Assembly: GCF_026153205.1 (NCBI RefSeq)
Contig: NZ_JAPFBW010000003.1
Location: 62,001-126,000 of the forward strand
Reading direction: 5' to 3'
Source of the DNA: Aquabacterium sp. A7-Y
GTDB taxonomy: Bacteria; Pseudomonadota; Gammaproteobacteria; Burkholderiales; Burkholderiaceae_C
Length of the DNA: 64,000 nucleotides
Shown here piece after piece: positions 35,115 to 43,335 of this stretch (its first letter is position 1; each line of letters starts with the position of its first letter). Made by a program: the position numbers and the translations under genes. The notes beneath the pieces are model-generated. The model was not told the origin of the DNA. It searched no databases and worked only from the letters and a program-made list of their open reading frames with translations.

Positions 35115-36575
35115 ATGAGTTTCGTTATCGACCGCGTGACCTACACGCAGACGGCGCTGGAGAGCCCACCCTTGCAGGAACCGAACGGGCCTGCGCCGAC
35201 CGGGCCGTCGCCGGCGGACGAAGCCAAGAAGGTGATCGACAAGAAACTGCACGACGAGGGCTGGCTCGACGACGTGACGCACGAAGAGCTGCGTGACATC
35301 AACAAGGAGCTGGGCAAACTTCCGCCGCAGCAGCGCAACGACGTGATCTCGAAGATGTCGGACGAGCAGCTCAAGACCTGGGCCGACGAAGTCGACAGCA
35401 ATGGCATCTTCGGGGCGGGAGGCCTCAGCGATGGTGAAAAGCAGGCCCTCTTCGACATGCTCGCAGAAGGGCTCGACGGCAAGCAGCTGGCGCGCGTGGC
35501 GGGTGCCTTCAACAGTGAAGCCGACGCCAAGCGCCTGGGCGATACGATCGCGGCCAAGGCCAGCCCTCAAGCCAAGGCGGACTTTGTCAAGGAGATGGCA
35601 CCACGGGCGGCCAACGATCCGCGTGCGGCCTTGCAGATCGCCAAGGCCATCGGGGGCCTGAAAGGCCACCCGGCGGAGGTCGATGCCGCACTGGCTGCGC
35701 TGATCAAGAGCGGCAACCTGGGGGCCGTGATCGACGCGGCCAAGCAGCTGTGGACCCAGTACGGCGACCACTCCGTAAGCGCGAAGTACGAAGTCGAACC
35801 GCTGGTGAATTTGATCGATGCCGCGGCCACCGGGAACAACCCCGAACTGAAGGCCCAGGTCTTCGAGGCTGCGGCGCGTCAGGTCAAGCAGATTGCCGAG
35901 TCCGGCAACACCCCGGGCGCAGCGGTGTTCAAGAACGGGGCAGAAGAGAAGATCACCCGGGCGCTGACCCAGCTCCTGACCAGCGATACCAACGGGGTCA
36001 TGCGTGAACTGGAGCAAGACTTCCGGGACGGCCGGGGGATTTCGGCCTATACCGAGCAGATGATCCGGCTTGAGCACACCCAGGATCTGGAGGTGATCAT
36101 CGAGCAGCTCAAATACGGGAACAATCTGGACGGCGATGCGATCAAGCGTTTCGAGGCCACCGAGGGCCCGGACAGGGCCCACCGCAATGCCCAGACGCTG
36201 GGCTACTTCGTTGGTGGCATTCACGCGGGCGTGTCGGCCGTGACGCGCAGTCTCGATGTTCAGGCCAACATCGTCAAAGCCATCTTCGGTGGCACCGTGT
36301 CAGGTGGCAAGGATCTGGCCACCAACACCTGGTTGACCGCCTCAACCCAGAAGGCGGTGGCTGGCGCGGTTGCAGCCGTGGTGGGGGCGACCGGAGTGAT
36401 CGGCACGGACGCCATCGTGCGTGACTTGAAAGCGAATCTGCGCGACCTGCGCGACGCCTTGGGAGAACTGGCCTACCCACGCGAGGCGGATGGCCAAGCC
36501 TACGAGAACGAGCCCGTCGAGACCGCCTATGACAATGCGAAAGGGCGCGTGATCGACGCCAACAGCCACACCTGA
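35115..36575 (+). CDS. Large helical protein of unknown function
   Basis: The 486-residue protein starts at ATG 35115 after AGAGGAGAG. It has no signal peptide. Residues 1-35 are Pro-rich; the body is mostly helical and made of 20-40-residue repeats rich in Ala and charged residues (for example LAEGLDGKQLARVAGAF and DPRAALQIAKAIGGL). An acidic loop near 93-106 (DSNGIFGAGGLSDG) recalls the loops of the divergent gene at 32779. A hydrophobic stretch near 417-436 (VAGAVAAVVGATGVIG) could enter a membrane. No family is recognised; the lack of a Sec signal with a single amphipathic or hydrophobic C-terminal segment is typical of injected effectors, which remains a guess. Confidence 0.6.
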   Translation: MSFVIDRVTYTQTALESPPLQEPNGPAPTGPSPADEAKKVIDKKLHDEGWLDDVTHEELRDINKELGKLPPQQRNDVISKMSDEQLKTWADEVDSNGIFGAGGLSDGEKQALFDMLAEGLDGKQLARVAGAFNSEADAKRLGDTIAAKASPQAKADFVKEMAPRAANDPRAALQIAKAIGGLKGHPAEVDAALAALIKSGNLGAVIDAAKQLWTQYGDHSVSAKYEVEPLVNLIDAAATGNNPELKAQVFEAAARQVKQIAESGNTPGAAVFKNGAEEKITRALTQLLTSDTNGVMRELEQDFRDGRGISAYTEQMIRLEHTQDLEVIIEQLKYGNNLDGDAIKRFEATEGPDRAHRNAQTLGYFVGGIHAGVSAVTRSLDVQANIVKAIFGGTVSGGKDLATNTWLTASTQKAVAGAVAAVVGATGVIGTDAIVRDLKANLRDLRDALGELAYPREADGQAYENEPVETAYDNAKGRVIDANSHT

Positions 36576-36672
36576 TTCCAGCACCCCCGCTGCACAGGAA
36601 AGAGAAAATGGCGTGGCGGCGCCACTCCCGCGCCTTTACCAGCCGGCGCATTCTGCCGCGCGCCCTGCAGGT

Positions 36673-38076
36673 TCAAGCCGCTCGCGGCCGCGTGTCCACC
36701 GGCAGGCAGCAGGCGCCGGTGATGATCGCCAGCACGATCTGCAGGGTATAGAGCGGATCGAAGTCGGCCCGCTGCAGCTCGGCCTGGCCAAGCTGCAGCA
36801 CGGTCACCGCCACGCCGAGCACCATGCCGATCTGCCGGGTCGCCTGGTTGACCGCCGAGCCCACGGCAAAGTGTGCCGCCGGCAGCCGGCTCACCGCCGC
36901 GGCGGACAGCGACGGTAGCACCAAGCCGACCCCCAGCCCGCTCATCAGCAGCCCCGGCAGCCACTGCGTGAGATAGGCCGGCTCCAGCCCGGGCACCGTG
37001 AGGTACCAGAGGCCGCTGAACGCGTAGACCACGGCGCCGCCGACCAGGAAGGGCCGGTGTCCGTGCCGTGCGGCGAGGCGGCCGGTGACGATCGCGGTCG
37101 GGATCACCAGCAGCGGCCCCGGCGTGATCGCCAGACCCGCGCGTGGCAGCGAGTAGTGCCAGATGCCGGTGAGGTAGAAGAACACCGCGAAGAACATCAT
37201 CGCGAAGGCGGTGCCGAAGGCCAGCGTGGCGATGTTGGACCAGCGGTAGGTCGGCGTCTCGAACAGCCGCAGGTCGATCAGCGGCGCCGACACACGGCGC
37301 GCCCAGGCGACAAAGGCCAGCAAGGCCGCGATGCCGAGGCCGATCGCCAGGGCGATCCGTCCGCGCGACCAATCGGGTGACTCGGACTGCACGATGCCCA
37401 GGGCCAGCGCGCCCACGCCGAGGATCAGCAAGGCCATTCCGATCCAGTCCAGACGGGGGCGGGCACCGGTCGGCGCGAAGGTGGGGATCACGGCCGCCGC
37501 GCGCCACAGCGCGATCGCGCCGATGGGCAGGTTGATCAGGAAGGCCCAGCGCCAGCCGACGGTGTCGACCACGAAGGAGCCGAGGCTCGGTCCCACCGCC
37601 GCCGCGAGACCGCTGACCGCGCCCCACAGGCTCACCACCACGGCGCGCCGGTTCTGGGGGAAGGCGGCGAGCACGATCGACAGCGACGCGGGCGTGAGCA
37701 GCGCCGCGCCCACCGCCTGCAGCACCCGCGCGGCGATCAGCACGGCCACGCTGTTGGCCAGGCCGCAGGCGGCCGAGGCGATGACGAACAGGGAGACACC
37801 CGCCATGAACACTCGCTTGCGTCCGTGCGCGTCGGCGAGGCCGCCGGCGGGGATCAGCATTGCGGCGAAGACGACGGTGTAGGCGTTGAGCACCCAGGAC
37901 AGCTCGGCCGCCGCCACGCCCGGGAAGGCCTGCCGCAAGGCGCCGAACGCCGCGAAGAGCATGGTGTTGTCGAGCGAGACGAGGAAGACGGCAAGGCTGG
38001 CGATGCGGAAGGTCGACCAGGGCGAGGTGCCGGCGCGCACCGGGGTGGCGGCGGGCAATGCGGTGGGGGCGTCCAT
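36673..38076 (-). CDS. MFS drug-efflux transporter (DHA2/EmrB-QacA type)
   Basis: The 467-residue protein starts at ATG 38076. Motif A (GGLADAHGRKRVF) follows helix 2 and motif C-like residues (SLWGAVSGLAAAVGPSLGSFV) follow helix 5. Motif D1 (LDNTMLFAAF) is in helix 1. About 14 hydrophobic segments fit the DHA2 family of proton-driven drug exporters. It lies 22 bases downstream of the SDR remnant and follows a TetR gene, all on one strand. An operator-like palindrome at 38441 precedes the SDR remnant, so the pump is probably induced by a TetR ligand. Confidence 0.85.
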   Translation of the reverse strand: MDAPTALPAATPVRAGTSPWSTFRIASLAVFLVSLDNTMLFAAFGALRQAFPGVAAAELSWVLNAYTVVFAAMLIPAGGLADAHGRKRVFMAGVSLFVIASAACGLANSVAVLIAARVLQAVGAALLTPASLSIVLAAFPQNRRAVVVSLWGAVSGLAAAVGPSLGSFVVDTVGWRWAFLINLPIGAIALWRAAAVIPTFAPTGARPRLDWIGMALLILGVGALALGIVQSESPDWSRGRIALAIGLGIAALLAFVAWARRVSAPLIDLRLFETPTYRWSNIATLAFGTAFAMMFFAVFFYLTGIWHYSLPRAGLAITPGPLLVIPTAIVTGRLAARHGHRPFLVGGAVVYAFSGLWYLTVPGLEPAYLTQWLPGLLMSGLGVGLVLPSLSAAAVSRLPAAHFAVGSAVNQATRQIGMVLGVAVTVLQLGQAELQRADFDPLYTLQIVLAIITGACCLPVDTRPRAA

Positions 38077-38098
38077 GGCGTGGGCTCCGGGCAGCGGG

Positions 38099-38392
38099 TC
38101 ACTCGGCCAGCAGGTAGGTGAAGCGCTCGGTGCGGAGGCCTTGCTTGACCTGCCGCGTGAAGTCGCCGGCCAGCACCTCATCGGCCCCGGCTTCCAGCGC
38201 GTCGAGGGCACGCGCGACGATGTCCCCGGACCGCGACTTCGCCGCCTGGACGCGGGCGGTGTCACCGAGGCCGGGGTCACGCACGGAGGCGTAGAGGCGA
38301 CGGGCGACGCGGGCGAGCGTTTCCGGAGCGAATCCAGGGCCGATGCCGCGGTTGGCGCCGGTGATCAGGACGGTGGCGTGGGCGAGTTTCAT
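38099..38392 (-). pseudogene. Internally deleted short-chain dehydrogenase
   Basis: The 97-codon frame opens with the SDR cofactor motif ATVLITGANRGIG and the following RRLYASVRDP strand. It then passes directly to the end of a typical SDR (SGDIVARALDALEAGADEVLAG and TRQVKQGL). The central part with the NNAG, catalytic Ser and YxxxK motifs is missing, about 140 residues compared with the usual 235. The frame is preserved across the deletion. It cannot be an active oxidoreductase. It lies between tetR and the MFS gene and was probably part of that operon. Confidence 0.8.
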
Positions 38393-38440
38393 GGGGTCTC
38401 CTGGGCGGATGGGTGGGGAGGGAGGGGTCCTCAGACCGGT

Positions 38441-38456
38441 ATGATGGTCGTCATAT
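38441..38456. promoter_or_regulatory. TetR operator candidate, site 1
   Basis: Read on the minus strand the site is ATATGACGACCATCAT. It differs at two positions from the site upstream of tetR at 39090 (ATATGATGACCGTCAT). It lies 49 bases upstream of the SDR/MFS start, in the gap after tetR. The near palindrome ATGAnGnnCnTCAT suits a TetR dimer. Confidence 0.6.
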
Positions 38457-38496
38457 TTCGGGGCGAAGAAGGTGACGGCGGGCGGGTTCACGGCCT

Positions 38497-39069
38497 TCAG
38501 CCGTCGTATCGCGATAGCAGGTCGGCTCGGACCGTGGAGAGCAGCCGTGCCCCCTCGTCGGATGGCAGCGCTCGGGCGAGTTGCAGGGCGCCGATCATCT
38601 CGCTGGTGATCGCCTCGGCGCTCGCCGCCGGATCGGCAGGCAAAGCCTCCCGCACGCGGCAGATCAGCGCATGAACGCGCGCGGCCGCAGCCTGGCGCAC
38701 CTCGGGCACCTGGCGCGGCATCTCCGCGCCCAGTGCCGCCACCGGGCAGCCGAGCTCGACGTTGTTGCGGTGCGCGTTGGACAGGTAGGCTTCCACGAGG
38801 GCCCGGAAGGGGCTGGCGCCCTTGGCGACCTGCGCCGCAGTGGCCTTACCGATGCGCTCGGCGCTCTCCCGGCCGGCATGGTCGAGGGCCTCGACGAGCA
38901 GCGCGTCGCGGGAGGCGAAATGGGCGTAGAAGCCGCCGTGCGTGAGGCCCGCTTCCTTCATGATGTCCGCCACTCCCACGCCGCGGAAGCCGGCGCGGCG
39001 GATGGCCCGTGCGGCGGTCGAGAGGATGCGCTCGTGGGTCAGTTCCTTTCGGGTGGGTGTCTTGTCCAT
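38497..39069 (-). CDS. TetR-family repressor
   Basis: The 190-residue protein starts at ATG 39069. The helix-turn-helix runs from ERILSTAARAIRRAGFRG to GVADIMKEAGLTHGGFYAHF, a clear TetR_N domain. The C-terminal part with GCPVAALGAEMPRQ is like the TetR_C group found beside SDR and drug pumps. A longer open frame upstream belongs to a GlxA remnant. It is encoded just ahead of the SDR remnant and MFS pump on the same strand, and matching palindromes lie before both units (39090 and 38441), so it most likely represses itself and the pump. Confidence 0.85.
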   Translation of the reverse strand: MDKTPTRKELTHERILSTAARAIRRAGFRGVGVADIMKEAGLTHGGFYAHFASRDALLVEALDHAGRESAERIGKATAAQVAKGASPFRALVEAYLSNAHRNNVELGCPVAALGAEMPRQVPEVRQAAAARVHALICRVREALPADPAASAEAITSEMIGALQLARALPSDEGARLLSTVRADLLSRYDG

Positions 39070-39089
39070 GTGTGGCAGTGTAGGGATGA

Positions 39090-39105
39090 ATATGATGACC
39101 GTCAT
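39090..39105. promoter_or_regulatory. TetR operator candidate, site 2
   Basis: ATATGATGACCGTCAT on the plus strand lies 21 bases upstream of the tetR start codon and matches the site at 38441 at 14 of 16 positions when that one is read on the minus strand. Position close to the start implies autorepression. Confidence 0.6.
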
Positions 39106-39109
39106 GCTA

Positions 39110-39558
39110 GCAGGGGCAAGACGAAGGCTGGGCGATCTGGGCTTGCGCGTCTGGTGCTTGCTGCTGCAGCTGGCCTTGAGAGCGTCGAAGCCCGAGTAGT
39201 GGAAGGCCTCGACGGTGGCTTCCTTGAGGGTGCGGTTCGTGCGTTCGGCCACCTGCTCGACCGTCAGCCTGCTGGTTTCCAGCAGCATCCGGGCCTTGCT
39301 GAGCCGAGCACTTTGAATCAGTACCAAGGTGCTGCGCCCGGTGGCCACACGGACATGATTGGGCAGGGGAGGCGCATCGATCAGCAAGCCGCTGCTGAGT
39401 GGCGTCAACCGCTCGGGTCCGAGCGAGCAGAACCGCCATGTCGGCCGAGCCACGCCGATGCGCGAGGACATCGCCACGGCCGTCGAGAGGATGTCCAGCG
39501 TCAACGCGGCGCTGGACGCAGACGCGCTGGGCAGAACGAGGACGGTGAAGTCGAGCAT
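39110..39558 (-). pseudogene. Remnant of a GlxA-type AraC regulator
   Basis: From 39558 leftward the frame reads MLDFTVLVLPSASASSAALT and WRFCSLGPERLTPLSSG, the beginning of a DJ-1/GlxA regulator. It then jumps to RLSKARMLLETSRLTVEQVAER, part of the AraC DNA-binding domain near the usual C terminus. Roughly 150 residues between are missing, and after VEQVAERTNR the sequence no longer matches. This is an internally deleted and frameshifted pseudogene next to tetR. Confidence 0.7.
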
Positions 39559-39779
39559 TGACGGAAAACGCAGGAAAGATGTCGGAACCGACGCTGGAGG
39601 TCTGGGCGTCCTGGGGCTTCAATGCAAGCTCGATGCAAGCCCCCCAGACCCGCCGTGCCGTACGTCCTGCTGCAAGGCACTCAGGGCGAAGACATCTCCA
39701 GCGTCCTCGGCAACCTTGTGGCGCTGATGCAAACCCATCTCGCCGAGGGCGAAAGACAGCCTCATCAAGGAGCTCACCG

Positions 39780-40982
39780 ATGCACGCCAACGATTCGTGG
39801 CATTCCGTACAGGCAAGCACCCATGCAGCACAGCGGCACCGCGTCTCTCAACGGGTGGAGGAGGCGCCGGACCTCTCCACCGAGCAAGGCCCTGCCGTGC
39901 TCAGTCGCGTGGTGGGCGAAGATCCGCCATCGCTGCCCGGCGCAGAAGCGGCCCGCAGTGGGCCGCTCGATCAGCCTCTCCGAGCGCTACATCGGGAGCT
40001 GACAGAAGCCGGCGGTGATTCGCGCCTCGGCCAGCGCGTGGGGGCCTATCGCCTCGGCGCGCTGATCGGCCGGGGAGGCGTGGGCCTCGTTTACCGCGCC
40101 GAGCGGGTCGACGGACGGTACGAGCCAGCGGTCGCCGTCAAGCTGATGCGCGACAGCTTCCCCGGCAAACCGGCTGTGTCGCGCTTTCGCACCGAGTGCC
40201 AAATTATGTCCAGCCTGGACCATCCCAACCTCGCCAAGGTCTTGGATGACGGCGTGACCCACGATGGCCATCCGTACTTTGTGATGGAGTTGGTTGCCGG
40301 CGAGCCGATCGACCTGTATGCCAAGCGCCGGCGATTGACAGTAGGACAGCGGCTGCAGTTGTTCCGTGCCGTCTGCCAGGTGGTCCACTACGCGCATCAG
40401 AAGGGAGTGGTCCACCGCGACCTGAAACCCGGCAACATTCTGGTCACTCACGATGGCACTGTGAAACTGCTCGACTTCGGCGCAGCCGGGCGCATCGCCT
40501 TGGAAGACAACGGCCTTCAACCCGTGACGCAAACAGCCGATCGGATGTTGACGTTGGCCTATGCCAGCCCGGAGCAGGTGCGCGGCGTCCAGGTCACGCC
40601 GGCCAGCGACATCTATTCGCTCGGCGTCGTGCTGTACCGTTTGCTGACCGGCACCACGCCCTACCCAGCCGCTTCTTTCCGCAGCGACTACGAGCTGGCC
40701 AAAGCCATTTGCGAGGTCAAGCCGCTGGCGCCGAGTCGCGCCGGCTCGCTGCAGGTCGACGAACGCCGCCGGCTGCGGGGTGACCTGGACGTCGTGCTGC
40801 TGATGGCGTTGCGCAAGGACCCGGCCAAGCGCTATGCGTCGGCCGAACAGTTCGCGGACGACCTGTTGCATCACCTTCAGCGACTGCCGCTGCGGGCTCG
40901 GCGGGCGGCGTGGCACCTCCCGACAGCCCCTTGGTTCTACGCCACCGAGTGGCTGCGAAGGTGTGCTGACGGCTCGCTGTGA
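39780..40982 (+). CDS. Serine/threonine protein kinase (PknB-like), possibly truncated
   Basis: The 400-residue protein starts at ATG 39780 with AAGGAG eight bases upstream. After an 85-residue polar N-terminal part the Hanks-type kinase domain shows GRGGVG (97-102), the ATP lysine K121 in VAVKLM, HRDLKPGN (212-219), DFG (232-234) and a SPEQ activation-segment end. All catalytic residues are present. The kinase domain ends near residue 375; no membrane helix or sensor domain follows. Relatives in this group normally continue with a transmembrane segment and TPRs. The stop lies 12 bases before an IS66 remnant, so the C-terminal half may have been lost by insertion. Confidence 0.8.
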   Translation: MHANDSWHSVQASTHAAQRHRVSQRVEEAPDLSTEQGPAVLSRVVGEDPPSLPGAEAARSGPLDQPLRALHRELTEAGGDSRLGQRVGAYRLGALIGRGGVGLVYRAERVDGRYEPAVAVKLMRDSFPGKPAVSRFRTECQIMSSLDHPNLAKVLDDGVTHDGHPYFVMELVAGEPIDLYAKRRRLTVGQRLQLFRAVCQVVHYAHQKGVVHRDLKPGNILVTHDGTVKLLDFGAAGRIALEDNGLQPVTQTADRMLTLAYASPEQVRGVQVTPASDIYSLGVVLYRLLTGTTPYPAASFRSDYELAKAICEVKPLAPSRAGSLQVDERRRLRGDLDVVLLMALRKDPAKRYASAEQFADDLLHHLQRLPLRARRAAWHLPTAPWFYATEWLRRCADGSL

Positions 40983-40994
40983 AGCTTCAAGAGG

Positions 40995-41147
40995 ATGGGG
41001 CGCCAGGCTGCTGGCCAACGCGTGGCCATCGCCATGAGCCTGGTTCAATCGGTCAAGTTGAACGGGCACGCTCCCTGGGCCTACCTTAAGGACGTGCTGA
41101 CCCGGCTGCCGACTCATCCGAACCGGCGGCGTGGACGCCTCCCCTAG
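40995..41147 (+). mobile_element. IS66-family transposase (TnpC) 3' remnant, copy A
   Basis: The 50-residue frame contains IAMSLVQSVKLNGHAPWAYL followed by KDVLTRLPTHP, the conserved C-terminal end of IS66 TnpC, and ends in a stop at 41145-41147. Nothing of the rest of the element is visible. It lies directly after the kinase stop and touches the end of the convergent membrane-protein gene. Confidence 0.8.
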
Positions 41148-42367
41148 AACAGCAGGCCCAACAACTGCTTCAGCAATTCCTCCAGTGGCATCATCGTCAG
41201 CGCCAGCGGTGCGATGGGTGCCAGTGTCGCAGCGGCGAGTTGCAGGAGGGTGTCGCGCGTGATAGGCACGATACGCATGCTCCGGATCACGTCGTAACCA
41301 TTGCTCAGATCGGCCAGCGACTGGATGTCGCTGCTGCCCACCAACTGGTCGTCGGCAGCCGCACCGCCACCTTGCCATTTGACTTCGAAGCCGCGCACAT
41401 AGCGCTCGGCCAACGCGCCGTATTCCATCAGTCCGATGCGTTTTGCCTGCGCCAGCTGAGGCGCAAACACCAGCAGCGGTCCGAATACGAGGCCCAGCAG
41501 GAAGACGACCATCACCGCGATCTGTACCTTGAAGTCCGGCAGCGTCGCGCCGGCGAAGAGAATGCGGCTGGCAAACTGGCCAGCTCCCAACGCCCCATGC
41601 GCAACGAGGAGTAGCGTGAACGCGTAGACCGCATTCGAAAGGAATCCCAAGCCGCCGACCCGGTCCGGATGGGTGGCGACCAGGACAGGCCGGAGGCGCG
41701 AGACCTGCCACAGAAATCGCGCCCAGATGAACAGCCGAAAATACCATCGCACCAACAGGAACTGGAAGATCGGCAGGCTCACGTAGCCATACCAGACCCC
41801 GGCGACCGTCAACTGCGAGTCCGCGCCTGAGCTGACCGCATACCACGTGGACGCAGGCAGGGCGACATACCGGTGCGACAGGACGTAGGCACCGGCGAAG
41901 TAGACCGCGACCAGCAGCCCGAGCTCGGCGCGCACCGAGTTGCGCATGCGATAGGCCTTCCTGATGGCCTCGGCGAAGCCCGGCATTGCGGGCTCGCGAA
42001 TCAAATCGCGCTCCAGGAATGCCAACGCGATCGGGCGTATGCGCTTGTGCACGACCAGTTCGGACAGGATCAAGAGTGGCAGCGCGACCAGGAATCGGAC
42101 GTGCGCTTCGACGTCGAGCAGAAAGGGCAGGGCCAGGCTGCCGCCCATCAAGTGTCCTTCGAGCGCCGATATCGACAGCAGCGGCAACCACGCCAGGAGC
42201 GAGATGGCCGCGATGCGCTGGCGCACCAGCAACAGCGCGTCGTCCGACAGATGTGCGTGGCGCAGCAGCTGAAACAGGGGGCCGCCCAACACCAGTGAAA
42301 AGGCCTGCGCCTCCCGCAGCGTCTCTTTGGCGGATATCGATGAGAGGTCCCGGTGATCCGTTGCCAT
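41144..42367 (-). CDS. Polytopic membrane protein of unknown function
   Basis: The 407-residue protein has about six to seven hydrophobic segments: IAAISLLAWLPLLSIS; ALPLLILSELVVH; LLVAVYFAGAYVLS; YVSLPIFQFLLVRWYF; YAFTLLLVAHGALG; IAVMVVFLLGLVFGPLLVF; and a C-terminal LAPIAPLALTMMPLEELL. The polar loops include VLVATHPDRVGGLGFLS, which recurs in hypothetical proteins of proteobacteria. No catalytic motif is seen. It starts at ATG 42367, 45 bases downstream of the surface-antigen-like gene on the same strand, so the two may be co-transcribed. Confidence 0.7.
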   Translation of the reverse strand: MATDHRDLSSISAKETLREAQAFSLVLGGPLFQLLRHAHLSDDALLLVRQRIAAISLLAWLPLLSISALEGHLMGGSLALPFLLDVEAHVRFLVALPLLILSELVVHKRIRPIALAFLERDLIREPAMPGFAEAIRKAYRMRNSVRAELGLLVAVYFAGAYVLSHRYVALPASTWYAVSSGADSQLTVAGVWYGYVSLPIFQFLLVRWYFRLFIWARFLWQVSRLRPVLVATHPDRVGGLGFLSNAVYAFTLLLVAHGALGAGQFASRILFAGATLPDFKVQIAVMVVFLLGLVFGPLLVFAPQLAQAKRIGLMEYGALAERYVRGFEVKWQGGGAAADDQLVGSSDIQSLADLSNGYDVIRSMRIVPITRDTLLQLAAATLAPIAPLALTMMPLEELLKQLLGLLF

Positions 42368-42412
42368 GGCACCCTTCGGGGATGGGTCGCTTCCGTGGGC
42401 AACGCGCTCTTG

Positions 42413-42823
42413 TCATGGGGATGCGGCGTCTCCGATTTCGCTGGCACTGACCGCCTTCCACCGTCCTTCCACCTGACACAGGCTGATCGGAGTGCTGCCC
42501 TTGCGGCCGCCTACTTCATAGTCCAGCCGCAGGCTGCGGCAGGGGTGGTCACGCCAGCGAAACGACTTTTCCGCCGTGATCTGGCCCTGGTTCCGGGTCG
42601 TGGAATTGATCCAACTTCCCGAAGCAGAGTCCTGCGGGTCGTTCAGCACCTTGCGTGCAACTTCCCCGAGGAGACGCACATCGTCTTCATTCAAATCCTC
42701 TGCGGGAGTGTTTTTCAGGACGGCTGTCCAGTTCTGAGCCGCTACCGGTTCCCAGCATCCGAGTACCAGTGCAGAGAGTGCTGCCGGAACAGCCAAGGCG
42801 ACCGCCCTTGCTGGCTTTTGCAT
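42413..42823 (-). CDS. Surface-antigen-like exported protein
   Basis: The 136-residue product starts at ATG 42823 with GAGGAG upstream. A signal peptide (AVALAVPAALSALVLGC) ends in LVLGCW, so it may be a lipoprotein, although VAAQ a few residues later would also suit signal peptidase I. The mature part has the WRDHPCRSLRLDYEVGGRKG and SLCQVEGRWKAV pattern of small RT0821/Lpp0805-type surface antigens. Function unknown; probably outer-membrane associated. Confidence 0.7.
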   Translation of the reverse strand: MQKPARAVALAVPAALSALVLGCWEPVAAQNWTAVLKNTPAEDLNEDDVRLLGEVARKVLNDPQDSASGSWINSTTRNQGQITAEKSFRWRDHPCRSLRLDYEVGGRKGSTPISLCQVEGRWKAVSASEIGDAASP

Positions 42824-43095
42824 GGGAACTCCTCGTCCGGCGATTGCTGCCGCCGGCTTGAACACAGAGAGATGGCAATAACGCGGTCCTCATCGCCACG
42901 GCGAAGCGCTGCGCTTGTTGGCCACAGCTTGACCCTACGACGCAAGGCGGCCCACATACATTCGGGGTGAGTGCAGCATCCGGGCCCCTTTTCACTGAGC
43001 TGTTCAGTGCCTATCAACCTTCCCTGGGCCCGAGGACGCGCGCCGGCGCCGGGCTGTCGCGGCCCGGGAATGGCTAGTTGTGAACTGTCAAGACG

Positions 43096-43335
43096 TCACT
43101 GGTTGCGGATCCAGAGGCCGAGACCGAAGTGCAGGGCGATAAGCTCCCGCTCCTTCGTCGTCCTCAAGTGCGCCTTCTCTTGCTCGGTCAAGCGGGCATC
43201 GAGCTCGTCGATGACTTCAAGAAGGTTCTTCGCCAATTGAAGTTGCTCCCTTGAGAGCCGGAAGTCTGCCTGAGAGCCGTTCTTGAGTGGCTGGCCAGCC
43301 TGGCGTCTTGCCATCTCGTCGGGCGATGGACTCAA
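43096..43335 (-). CDS. Small DUF6794-like protein
   Basis: The 79-residue protein ends in LIALHFGLGLWIRNQ, which recalls the HFGLGxWIRN signature of DUF6794 proteins, preceded by a charged helix (LDARLTEQEKAHLRT). The start overlaps by four bases the end of the truncated PEP-CTERM copy; no good ribosome site is seen. The family normally continues after the RN motif, so it may be slightly short. Function unknown. Confidence 0.55.
   Translation of the reverse strand: MSPSPDEMARRQAGQPLKNGSQADFRLSREQLQLAKNLLEVIDELDARLTEQEKAHLRTTKERELIALHFGLGLWIRNQ

Noticed and set aside
39558-39779. Upstream extension of the kinase frame
   Set aside because: The extra 74 residues are Arg/Pro-rich and overlap the GlxA remnant; ATG 39780 has a good ribosome site.
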